The position numbers were made by a program, and so were the translations under genes. Of a DNA stretch of 33,378 nt, positions 16,138 to 23,848 are shown piece by piece (the stretch's first letter is position 1; every line of letters begins with the position of its first letter). Where the stretch lies: the NCBI GenBank assembly GCA_003602605.1, contig QQRW01000044.1:1-33378 (forward strand). Direction: 5' to 3'. The DNA comes from Candidatus Poseidoniales archaeon (GTDB lineage Archaea > Thermoplasmatota > Poseidoniia > Poseidoniales > Poseidoniaceae). Under the pieces are notes generated by a model. The model did no database searches and was not told the origin of the DNA. It saw only the letters and a list, made by a program, of their open reading frames with translations.

Positions 16138-16991
16138 TCTTCCTCCTTAACGGGGTCATCAATGTCGCTGGCTTCCAGTACACTGGTCTTCGAAGCATGC
16201 GATTTATGACCATGTACTGGTTCAATCCCACGTAATCCTGCAAGACTGGTGAGATCTGGGAACTGATCAGTATGTCCATCGAAACGTATCGATTCCTCGA
16301 GGTAAATCATTCGATGAGCAGTCTGCCGTATTGCAGCAAGGTCATGCGAGACCATCAGAATTGTCTTGTTTTCATCATGGCATAGTCGGTCAAGAAGCAA
16401 CAACAAAGAATTACGTGATTCACGGTCTATACCAACTAGAGGTTCATCAAGCAAAATAAATTCTGCCTCAGATGCCAGTGCTCGACCTATGACCGCACGC
16501 TGGCGTTGCCCTCCAGAGAGTCGCGAGATGTCGTGATCTGCAAGTTCTTCCAAACCAACCATTTTCATCGCTCTATCGACTTTCTCTCGATGAGTACCTC
16601 GTCTTCGCCAAAACATGTTACGCGAGTTCAATGTACCAAGTTGAACGAGTTCTCGGACTGTGATTCGTACGCTCTTTGGCATGACAGCAGCGGCTTGCGA
16701 AACCCAACCAATTTTACCAAGAATGCTTCTGGCCATTGGTTTTTGACCGTAAACTTCGACCGACCCGTTCTGGGCTCTCAATACTCCAAGAATCGTCAAA
16801 AGCAGCGTGGATTTACCACTACCGTTCGGCCCTACGAGACCAATAAACTCTCCTTTTGAGATTTGTAAGTCGACCTCGCTGAGTACGACCTTTCCGGCAC
16901 GACTTACCGTCAAATCCTTGATGTCGAGGATTGACGTAGCTTGTTTCATGACTTGTATGTCCGCTGGAGGTTGCATATTAAGCACTACCAT
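16134..16991 (-). CDS. znuC: Metal ABC transporter ATP-binding protein (ZnuC family)
   Basis: This 285-residue ATPase powers the ZnuB channel. It has Walker A GPNGSGKST at residues 54-62, a Q-loop in GWVSQAAA, the ABC signature LSGGQRQR, Walker B FILLDEP, the D-loop and the switch His in SHD. An extra C-terminal tail of about 45 residues ends in an acidic DDPVKEEE and contains HGHKSH, which could sense or bind metal. The first ATG is used, but Met15 (ahead of QATSILDIKDL) is an equally possible start. It follows the small membrane-protein gene by 49 bases and overlaps znuB. Confidence 0.93.
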   Translation of the reverse strand: MVVLNMQPPADIQVMKQATSILDIKDLTVSRAGKVVLSEVDLQISKGEFIGLVGPNGSGKSTLLLTILGVLRAQNGSVEVYGQKPMARSILGKIGWVSQAAAVMPKSVRITVRELVQLGTLNSRNMFWRRRGTHREKVDRAMKMVGLEELADHDISRLSGGQRQRAVIGRALASEAEFILLDEPLVGIDRESRNSLLLLLDRLCHDENKTILMVSHDLAAIRQTAHRMIYLEESIRFDGHTDQFPDLTSLAGLRGIEPVHGHKSHASKTSVLEASDIDDPVKEEE

Positions 16992-17040
16992 GTCAAGTAA
17001 GTTCGGTACAGTTGATTCAAACCCACTCGAAGCTTAAAAT

Positions 17041-17160
17041 TCACAAGCCATCGTCACGATTAGACCGTCGTGCCCAAAAAGAATCAACGAGAAGGTATCC
17101 GAAAAAGACAACAAAAATCGTCGCTGTAAAGAGTATCGGGAGTGAATCTACATAGTGCAT
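17041..17160 (-). CDS. 39-residue single-pass membrane protein between znuA and znuC
   Basis: The minus strand from 17160 reads ATG CAC TAT GTA GAT through to TGA at 17041-17043, giving 39 residues. It starts MHYVDSLP, runs through a hydrophobic segment of about 18 residues (ILFTATIFVVFFGYLLV) and ends WARRSNRDDGL. The Arg-rich end predicts an outside N terminus and a cytoplasmic C terminus. A purine-rich GAAGG lies about ten bases ahead of the ATG. It fills the gap between znuA (stop 17210) and znuC (start 16991), so it is likely cotranscribed with them. It may be a small accessory subunit of the transporter. No family is recognised. Confidence 0.6.
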   Translation of the reverse strand: MHYVDSLPILFTATIFVVFFGYLLVDSFWARRSNRDDGL

Positions 17161-17209
17161 ATTCTCAACCTTCCTTCATTTTGGTTCCTTAAGTTCTAAT
17201 TTCTCTTCA

Positions 17210-19978
17210 TCAGCATCCAATACCAGCGACGAGATTGTTGAGGTTCTTCGTCATCATGGTCATGTAAGTGTCATCGACATCACTTGGTGCCATCTCCATC
17301 GTGTAGAGAATTTGAATCGTAACACCGGTTTGGTCTACAAGGCTCTGAACAGAGGATTGATCGGTGTACTCCTCAACAAACAGGACAGTGATTCCTTCTT
17401 CGTTAATGAAGTTGACAACCTTTGCTATATCTTCAGGAGAAGGCTCTCCTTCAGGGTCAAGGCCGTGAACGGTAACAAATTGAATACCATACTCGACTGC
17501 AATGTAGGAGTAAGCGTTGTGATTCGCTGCAACGGTCTTTTGTTGACCTGCAACCGCACATGTTCCTTCTTCTCCAAAGGCCGTCTCGTATGCGATTGCC
17601 AGTGAGGTCAATTCAACTGAGTAAGCATCTGCATTGGTTTTGAAAACTTCTTCTCCGGCAGGGAAAGCAGTGGTGAGTCCGTCCAAAACCACGTTAACTT
17701 GTGCCTTGAAGGCCAAAGGACTGAGCCAGCTGTGAGGGTCGTAATCGAGAGAGTCTTCACCGTCATGGCCGTCATGGTCATCGTCGTCTTCACCTGCGTG
17801 ATCATCATGCCCAGCATGGTCATCATGCCCAGCATGATCATCATGGCCGCCTTCTCTCTCCAGGATATGGAATTTAACATCCATTGGAAGAGCAAAACCA
17901 TAGTCGCCTTCTGCATAGACGTGTATTGTGAGGTATCCTGCATGATGGTCGCCCTCTTCGAGTTCTTCAACCATTTCGATAAATTCGCCTAATTCTGTGA
18001 TGTTCAACAATTGGTCGCCATCCATGTCTGATTCATTGAACGCTTCCATCAGTTCGCTTTCAGTTGGTTCAGCATGTTCGTCATGGTCATCATGAGTGTC
18101 CGGTCCACCGGTTGATGCAGTCCACATGAATCCTGCAGCTTCACAGTCGGATTCGGTTGTGTAGGATGTGTTCAACGTATGTGTACCCATATCGTAACAA
18201 ACCATGTCTGAACCATGGTCGTCATCGTGATGCATCAAAGAAAGATCTGGCAGGAGAGACATATCCGAAGAGTTTGGCGCCCATGCGATGAACTCTGTTG
18301 TTTCGGGAATGTGAACCGAATCTATGCCCACATTGCTTACTTCCCAACCAGGTACTGTGGCCGTCTCGTTCCAAAGCATAAGTTGCCAGTACCATGAGTA
18401 GTCATCTGCAGCTAGTACCCCGTTGATTCCTTGGAGGTTCGTTCCGTATGTCGGGTGAACGGTATAATTGAGAACTAGACTTTCGTTGCCCATTTTTGCA
18501 ATGGTTGTAAGGTCCCATCCTGATGCGTTTTCGGGTAGCGCATCATGTTCTGCCCCATACATTTGGAGGCATTTGTTGGGGAACAAAACCACGACTCCGT
18601 AGTGTTCTTCATCATGGCCATCTTCGTGGTGGTCGTCTTCTTCATGATCATCGTGTTCCCAAGAAGCCCAAAATTCATCCCAGGAGATGTGGCTATCGTT
18701 GTTTGTATCGAACTCCTCGAGTGCTCTTTCCGGAGTCATGTGGTCTTCATCATGCCCGTCATGGTCGTCACCGTGAGCATCATGGTCGTCTTCATGGGCA
18801 TCATGGTCGTCTCCGTGAGCATCATGATCATCTCCATGGGTGTCACACGGGTCATCGTGGCCATCATGTCCGTCTTCTTCCATCCACATGTGGCCTGCTG
18901 CTTCACATTCTGATTCAGAGGTATGGTTGGTGTTTTGGTGAGTTGTTGTGTCGTGACAATAGTCGCCATCATGCTCATCGTGATCGTCTTCTTCCATCCA
19001 GATGAAGCCACCTGCTTCGCAATCAACTTTGTTGTCGATGTCGTTGTTAGTGTGGTCTGACATGTCGTGGCATACAAAGTGTTCTTCACCGTCATGGTCG
19101 TCATGGTCGTCATGGTCGTCACCATGGTCGCCATGATCATGGTGGGCGTGACCGCCAAGCATCTTCAGGGCAGCCATTGAGAAATGTTCTGGGCTTTCTT
19201 CATCGAATTCGATAACATATTCACCCTCTTCAAGATGGAAGATAGAGACAATGGTATCTGCTGGACATCCGGCAGGATTGGCAATGGTCTTTTCAGCTTC
19301 TAGGTGACTGTGGTCTTCATGCCCATCATGGCCATCTTCATGGCCATCGTCAGCATGGTCATCATCAGCATGGTCATCGTCGTCTTCATGCTCGTCATGC
19401 TCCTCCTCAGCGAAAGAGATGTTGTAGGCAGTGAATTCAGCGTGGATTTCGACATCATCAGCGTGCTCCTCTTCAGCTTCGAGTTCGACCATTTCGAACG
19501 GTCCTGCAACGAGAGTCTTACACAAGTCAGATGTAAGTAGGGACTCGTAGTCAAGCGTACTGAGGCCCTCAGGCATAGTGTGAACCTGAATAGAAGTTGG
19601 GGCATCGCTACCGAGTGAATCGAGAGTTTCGTCAACCCAAGGTTCGAGTCCCAAACCGTGGTAAAAGAATACATCGGCGTTCTGTAGACGGATAAGATCC
19701 GCAGCAGATGGCTCATAGTCGTGGACTGGAATGTTGTCAAGACTCATGTACTCCATCTCTACATTTTCACCAGCGATACCTTTCACGAGTTCACCGATAT
19801 GGTAGGTGGACACCATAACGGTCCCTAGCACACCAACTACGGTAGAATTGTTACCATCATTCATGTTGTCAGTGGAATCTTCAACGGTGATTGTTCCATC
19901 ATCGCCAAGACACCCAGCAAGGCTGGTAAAAATCATGATCAGGCTTACGAAAACGACTCTCATACGGTTGTTGTTCAT
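17210..19978 (-). CDS. znuA: ZnuA-like metal-binding lipoprotein with a giant metal-rich insert
   Basis: This 922-residue lipoprotein (lipobox LAGC, anchor Cys23) captures metal for ZnuB/ZnuC. The two halves of a cluster A-I binding protein are clear. The first half is residues 47-160 with ligand His86 in VHDYEPSAADLIRLQNADV. The second is residues 745-922 with DPHSWLSP (His749), NHNAYSYIAVEYG (His820) and LFVEEYTDQSS (Glu869/870). The usual short His-rich loop ahead of DPHSW is replaced by nearly 600 residues. The insert has Asp/His-rich tracts, EF-hand-like loops at 424-435 and 651-662, and a two-Cys module three times (C303-C320, C341-C358, C594-C612). A globular segment at 460-568 loosely resembles DUF4430. 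The family is normally about 300 residues. A TATA box and a dyad lie upstream. Confidence 0.88.
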   Translation of the reverse strand: MNNNRMRVVFVSLIMIFTSLAGCLGDDGTITVEDSTDNMNDGNNSTVVGVLGTVMVSTYHIGELVKGIAGENVEMEYMSLDNIPVHDYEPSAADLIRLQNADVFFYHGLGLEPWVDETLDSLGSDAPTSIQVHTMPEGLSTLDYESLLTSDLCKTLVAGPFEMVELEAEEEHADDVEIHAEFTAYNISFAEEEHDEHEDDDDHADDDHADDGHEDGHDGHEDHSHLEAEKTIANPAGCPADTIVSIFHLEEGEYVIEFDEESPEHFSMAALKMLGGHAHHDHGDHGDDHDDHDDHDGEEHFVCHDMSDHTNNDIDNKVDCEAGGFIWMEEDDHDEHDGDYCHDTTTHQNTNHTSESECEAAGHMWMEEDGHDGHDDPCDTHGDDHDAHGDDHDAHEDDHDAHGDDHDGHDEDHMTPERALEEFDTNNDSHISWDEFWASWEHDDHEEDDHHEDGHDEEHYGVVVLFPNKCLQMYGAEHDALPENASGWDLTTIAKMGNESLVLNYTVHPTYGTNLQGINGVLAADDYSWYWQLMLWNETATVPGWEVSNVGIDSVHIPETTEFIAWAPNSSDMSLLPDLSLMHHDDDHGSDMVCYDMGTHTLNTSYTTESDCEAAGFMWTASTGGPDTHDDHDEHAEPTESELMEAFNESDMDGDQLLNITELGEFIEMVEELEEGDHHAGYLTIHVYAEGDYGFALPMDVKFHILEREGGHDDHAGHDDHAGHDDHAGEDDDDHDGHDGEDSLDYDPHSWLSPLAFKAQVNVVLDGLTTAFPAGEEVFKTNADAYSVELTSLAIAYETAFGEEGTCAVAGQQKTVAANHNAYSYIAVEYGIQFVTVHGLDPEGEPSPEDIAKVVNFINEEGITVLFVEEYTDQSSVQSLVDQTGVTIQILYTMEMAPSDVDDTYMTMMTKNLNNLVAGIGC
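17803..17838 (-). repeat. 18-nt tandem repeat coding for Asp/His units in znuA
   Basis: Two nearly identical 18-nt units (17803-17820 and 17821-17838) with partial copies on both sides encode the HDDHAG repeats at residues about 712-729. Such repeats are prone to length change. Confidence 0.75.
18760..18843 (-). repeat. 21-nt tandem repeat, four copies, in znuA
   Basis: Units at 18760-18780, 18781-18801, 18802-18822 and 18823-18843 share a core close to CATGGTCGTC on the + strand. They encode seven-residue HGDDHDA-type units at residues about 380-406. Confidence 0.8.
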
Positions 19979-19999
19979 AGCGGCCGGTTCACTATTAAC

Positions 20000-20008
20000 T
20001 ATTTAATC
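20000..20008 (-). promoter_or_regulatory. znuA: TATA box of znuA
   Basis: GATTAAATAG on the minus strand is centred about 26 bp before the ATG at 19978, so the znuA mRNA is probably leaderless. It lies directly downstream of the dyad at 20014-20040. Confidence 0.5.
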
Positions 20009-20013
20009 AAAAC

Positions 20014-20040
20014 TAATAATTCGCAACTTCACAATTATTA
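20014..20040. promoter_or_regulatory. Candidate operator dyad upstream of znuA
   Basis: TAATAATT and AATTATTA form a perfect 8-bp inverted repeat separated by 11 bases. It ends only a few bases before the znuA TATA box, where a bound regulator would block or recruit the transcription factors. A winged-helix dimer such as the ArsR-like protein encoded at 20508-21023 is the obvious candidate. This is inference from position and symmetry. Confidence 0.45.
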
Positions 20041-20062
20041 TTCGAAGGGTAGTGAAAGAGAA

Positions 20063-20455
20063 TCAAAAAGTGACTTTGAAATTCTTTGAGCATGCAGGGC
20101 ATTCGATTTGACGCTCACCTGGTCGGCGCTTCATACGAAGTTGACGATCACATCCAGGGCATGATATTTCGACCCGAGGAATGTGTGGAGTGAGTGTAAA
20201 GTGAGTTGAGCATGATGCGCATTGAAGATGTGCAGGTCTTTTGTTTACGCCTGCCACGAGTACTTTACCACATTCGGGACAACCTAGTTTTTCTTCGCGC
20301 CACTTTCTACGAGTAACTGGGTGATCAACTCGAACGCGAGCGCTACAAAGTTTGCATGTAAGTTCACCCAATTCATTCGGAAGCAATCCGTTGCACTTGG
20401 GGCAAGAGAGTGCTGGAGGTGAAATGCGTGATTCTACAGTCAGTTCTTCGCCCAT
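20063..20455 (-). CDS. Triple zinc-ribbon protein, 130 aa
   Basis: The 130-residue protein holds three zinc ribbons with the ligand pattern CxxC-n-CxxC: Cys18/21 with 34/37, Cys59/62 with 79/82 and Cys99/102 with 119/122. It is basic and lacks a signal peptide or enzyme motif, so it probably binds nucleic acid or protein. The frame is open upstream to 20677, but that overlaps the ArsR-like gene. The ATG at 20455 has AGGAG eight bases ahead and leaves a 52-base gap. Its place between the ArsR-like gene and znuA could mean that it acts in the zinc response, or simply that it uses zinc. Confidence 0.75.
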   Translation of the reverse strand: MGEELTVESRISPPALSCPKCNGLLPNELGELTCKLCSARVRVDHPVTRRKWREEKLGCPECGKVLVAGVNKRPAHLQCASCSTHFTLTPHIPRVEISCPGCDRQLRMKRRPGERQIECPACSKNFKVTF

Positions 20456-20507
20456 ATACAACGCTCCTGTTCTCTGTTCTTGAGGTGTTTGCTTCTCTGT
20501 GTTGGAA

Positions 20508-21023
20508 TTACTTTTTCTTCGCAATAAGGGCGATACTCGCTGGAAGGAAATTCCAAGGCAAATTGAGTTCGATACCGTGCTCCAGTGCAAGAAGTTCCAG
20601 TACTCTCTTAGCACCGACCTGGTCACGTGATCCGTCCAATCGTAAGATATGGATTTCACCACCGTCAGAAACCGCATCGGAAAGTGTCGACGGAAGAGAG
20701 TCTACATCACCAACTGAAACTTGAGTCGATGCAGGTTGGGTAGCAGGTGGTGACGGATTGGGCCGAGTCGTAAGCATCTCAGGCAAATCCACGTGTGTGG
20801 ATTTCTTCCACCATCGCGCACGGCCAACATCCCTGTGATTTTCAATGAGTCCAAGCGATGCGAGTTTCTTCAGGTGGTGGTAGAGGTTGTACCGCTCGAC
20901 ATCAACTTCAGCTTGTAGTTGCACAGTACTCATCTCTTCAGCTGTAGCTAGGCAGATGTACAACGCCCTTCGAGTAGGATGGGCAAGTGCGGTCGTAACT
21001 GGGTCTGCTCGAACTCGTGCCAC
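20508..21023 (-). CDS. ArsR-like winged-helix transcriptional regulator
   Basis: The first 75 residues form an ArsR-type winged helix: HPTRRALYICLATAEEMST, the recognition region VDVERYNLYHHLKKLASLGL and a wing ending GRARWWKKS. The rest (about 76-171) is a Pro/Ser/Thr-rich linker and a small domain (GGEIHILRLDGSRDQVGAK) that I do not recognise. The only Cys, at residue 24, is not in a CxC metal-sensing motif, so direct metal sensing is not evident. The start is a GTG at 21023 following GGTGAG. It sits between the metal P-type ATPase and the zinc genes and may control them. Confidence 0.75.
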   Translation of the reverse strand: MARVRADPVTTALAHPTRRALYICLATAEEMSTVQLQAEVDVERYNLYHHLKKLASLGLIENHRDVGRARWWKKSTHVDLPEMLTTRPNPSPPATQPASTQVSVGDVDSLPSTLSDAVSDGGEIHILRLDGSRDQVGAKRVLELLALEHGIELNLPWNFLPASIALIAKKK

Positions 21024-21092
21024 CTTCTCACCGTTGGCTGAGAGATGCTTCTAAGGTTTGAAGATGCCGCGTCACGAAGTGATGAGTTGCCT

Positions 21093-23792
21093 TCACTGAG
21101 ACAGATAACGCAACTTAAGGACATGGAATGCATCCTTTGTATCGAACCATAGCGACTTGAGAATGGATTTCAACAGTATAATTGCGCCATCGCCGCCTGC
21201 GAGTCGTGCACCGTTCAGAATAACGAGTATGACCGATGCCTCGTGAATAAGTACCCCAACCCATAACTCGTCATACAGTTGCATAATGACCGCCACAACA
21301 AGAGAAAGAGTGATGCCTACCGTAATCAGGAGATTCCCGATGAGAATACGTTGGGCACTTCTCGCCAAGTCAACCAAATCAGTGAGCATGAGGGGGTTAT
21401 CGCTGGGTATCAAAACATCCGCCGCTTCAAGATTGACTGTTTCACCGGTACCAACAGCAACACCGACATCTGCCAATGCCAATGCTGCAGCATCGTTGAA
21501 TCCATCACCAACCATCATAGTGATATGGGTCTTTGAACGGTTCTTTACCCATTCAACCTTCTGCTCAGGCGAAAATCCACCGTGTGCAGCAGACTCAGGC
21601 AATCCTACACTCTTCGCAAAAGCGGAGACTGCCGATTGATGATCACCGGATAAGATTTCGACATTGATTGAACGAGCAGTCAGTGAAGAAATCAATTCTT
21701 TACTGCCATCATGGGTATCATCGTGGATAAACGTCACCAAAGCAATTGCCTCGCCACCTCGGACGAGTAAACTTGCACCATGACCCTTCGCCTCGGTTAC
21801 GGAATAAGCCGATTGCAAATCAGTGGGTACAACCACATCAAGAGATGCTGCACGGTCAAAACGAATGAACATGACTTCTTTCCCAGCAACCATCCCTCGA
21901 ACCCCTGCCTCAATATCAGAGATTGCTGAAACCTGAGTCGGGACAATGTTTTGCTCATCGAGGTACTCCATCACCGATAATGCGTAAGGGTGCGAAGATC
22001 GGGCTTCAAGTCCACCTGCGAGTTTGAGGGCAGCAGAGCGTTGCTTACCCTTCGCCATGATGAATTCGCCTAAGCGGGGTTTTCCAGAGGTCAATGTCCC
22101 GGTTTTATCCAAGAGAATGTGGTTAACACGAGAGAGACGTTCGATAACATCACCACCGCGAGCTATTGCTCCAAAATGTGCCGAACGTGAGAGCGCTGCT
22201 GCATGAGGGACTGGGGTCGCCAGAAGCAAAGCGCACGGACAGGCGACAACCCAAATCAGCAGTATCACTTTCCAGTTTTGAGGGAACATGAAATACCAAA
22301 TTGCAACTGCACCCAAAAGAACAATTGGCACCCATATAGCGGTAAACAGTTCGATGCTGCTTTGCAATCGCGGAGGGTCTTCGCGGAACGTATGGACGGC
22401 ATCGATGAGACCAGAGAGGCGTGTATCGTCGCCAACAGCTGTCACCCTTACTACAACAGGACCTCGGGCTAAGATCAGTCCAGCCTGTATCTCATCTCCA
22501 TCCGATACTTCGACTGGAACCGATTCGCCGGTCAGAGGTGCTTTGTCGAGTGACCCATGGCCTTCGATGATGACTCCATCTGCTGGAATCAACTCCCCAC
22601 TGCGAATCTCGATGGAATCCCCAATACGGATGAGTTCGATTGGCACGGTTTCATGAAGAGAATTAGGATCCGGTAAAGCGCAACCGTCAGCACCAATGAG
22701 TGGAGAAGGAGTGGTAGCCATCTGTAAAGTAAAACCGGTGTTTGCAAGTTGAGAGATGCTTTTTGGCTTGTTCCCTGTAATTCTTCGTGCGGTACGAGGC
22801 AAACGGTCCAAGCCGCCTTGCATTGCTTCACGAGCTTTGGTTAGAGCGTCACCCTCAAGATGAGCAGTGAATGCTACCAAGATGGCTACAACAAGTGCCT
22901 CTTCCCACATCCCAAGAATGGCAGCGCCTATTACGGCTAGACTGGTCAGCACTTGAAAACCAAGTTGTTTGTTGTTGATACTGGCTGCGGCTTCCTTGAA
23001 CATTTGAGAGCCACCAATGATGAGACCGGGCAAAGCAAGAGCACCGAGAACGACATTCGACATGCCAATGATTTCTCCAATGATGACCATCACGAGAAGA
23101 GGAAGCGCAATTCCGCCGCCAATTAATCGCCACTGATCTGGGCGAATACGGTTCGATTCTGCTGGTGCATAGCGAACCTGTGTGCCGATTATTTCTGAAA
23201 GAGATGCATCGCGAACTTCAAAAATCTCCTTTGAAACTTCTGTAGCCAACTGCAGAAGAATTCGTTCATCGTCGGTGATTTCAACATCCAATACTCCGGG
23301 TTGTTGTTTGAGAATTTTCACCAGTTTACGTTGGTCAACTTCGTTACGTTGAGCCATTTGCGAACTACGAACTCCGACGATTTCGTGAAAAGGAACATCG
23401 GGGGCATGACCTAAGGAACGGAGAACCGACGAGATTTCAGACAAAGGACCGTCTTCAAGGTCGACTTCAACCGTCACCATACCAGCTGTAGCGGAAACCT
23501 TTGTGGTCTTTACCTGCGGCAGAAAATTAAGTGCACGTGTTGCTTTACTCGCACAATCAGGACAGTCCATTCCGAGCAGCGGCCAACTCACATCGAATAT
23601 TCCAGTTGCTTGAGTAACCATTGTGGCATCCAAAATCTCCGCATCAAGAACTTCAGTTGGACGGTTCTTGACGGTTTTCTTTAGCGCACGTATACGTGAT
23701 TTTGGTGAATTCGGACCAAGTACCGGTTCCGGAATAAGAGCATCATCGTCATCGAGCGAGAGGAAGACATCACTCTTGTCACTCTTAGACAT
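21093..23792 (-). CDS. Heavy-metal-transporting P1B-type ATPase
   Basis: This 899-residue pump exports (or occasionally imports) soft or transition metals. An N-terminal HMA domain has GMDCPDCA (Cys77, Cys80), and a second domain of similar shape at about 153-210 lacks the Cys pair. Then follow the actuator loop TGES (421-424), membrane motif CPC (518-520), phosphorylation site DKTGT (Asp562), the SSHPYA motif (His601) and GDGFNDAAALALADVG. The last membrane pair carries HEASVILVILNGARL (His850, Glu851) rather than the copper-type pattern. This suggests zinc, cadmium or cobalt, although the class is not clean. A roughly 40-residue insert (341-381) lies ahead of the actuator domain. The start follows GAGGG. 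Confidence 0.92.
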   Translation of the reverse strand: MSKSDKSDVFLSLDDDDALIPEPVLGPNSPKSRIRALKKTVKNRPTEVLDAEILDATMVTQATGIFDVSWPLLGMDCPDCASKATRALNFLPQVKTTKVSATAGMVTVEVDLEDGPLSEISSVLRSLGHAPDVPFHEIVGVRSSQMAQRNEVDQRKLVKILKQQPGVLDVEITDDERILLQLATEVSKEIFEVRDASLSEIIGTQVRYAPAESNRIRPDQWRLIGGGIALPLLVMVIIGEIIGMSNVVLGALALPGLIIGGSQMFKEAAASINNKQLGFQVLTSLAVIGAAILGMWEEALVVAILVAFTAHLEGDALTKAREAMQGGLDRLPRTARRITGNKPKSISQLANTGFTLQMATTPSPLIGADGCALPDPNSLHETVPIELIRIGDSIEIRSGELIPADGVIIEGHGSLDKAPLTGESVPVEVSDGDEIQAGLILARGPVVVRVTAVGDDTRLSGLIDAVHTFREDPPRLQSSIELFTAIWVPIVLLGAVAIWYFMFPQNWKVILLIWVVACPCALLLATPVPHAAALSRSAHFGAIARGGDVIERLSRVNHILLDKTGTLTSGKPRLGEFIMAKGKQRSAALKLAGGLEARSSHPYALSVMEYLDEQNIVPTQVSAISDIEAGVRGMVAGKEVMFIRFDRAASLDVVVPTDLQSAYSVTEAKGHGASLLVRGGEAIALVTFIHDDTHDGSKELISSLTARSINVEILSGDHQSAVSAFAKSVGLPESAAHGGFSPEQKVEWVKNRSKTHITMMVGDGFNDAAALALADVGVAVGTGETVNLEAADVLIPSDNPLMLTDLVDLARSAQRILIGNLLITVGITLSLVVAVIMQLYDELWVGVLIHEASVILVILNGARLAGGDGAIILLKSILKSLWFDTKDAFHVLKLRYLSQ

Positions 23793-23848
23793 ACTTCACC
23801 CTCGGAGCGACCTTAGATAATCTCTCGCATTTAGTATCATTAATCATC

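Noticed and set aside
18760-18843. Regular short repeats that might be a CRISPR array
   Set aside because: The units are contiguous with no unique spacers, are in frame, and encode HGDDHDA-type residues. They are coding tandem repeats.
18523-19005. Plus-strand ORF of 160 codons rich in His and Arg opposite znuA
   Set aside because: It is a mirror of the Asp/His repeat DNA and overlaps a well-supported gene.
20456-20677. Longer start for the zinc-ribbon protein
   Set aside because: The extension overlaps the end of the ArsR-like gene and lacks similarity. The ATG at 20455 has a good AGGAG site.
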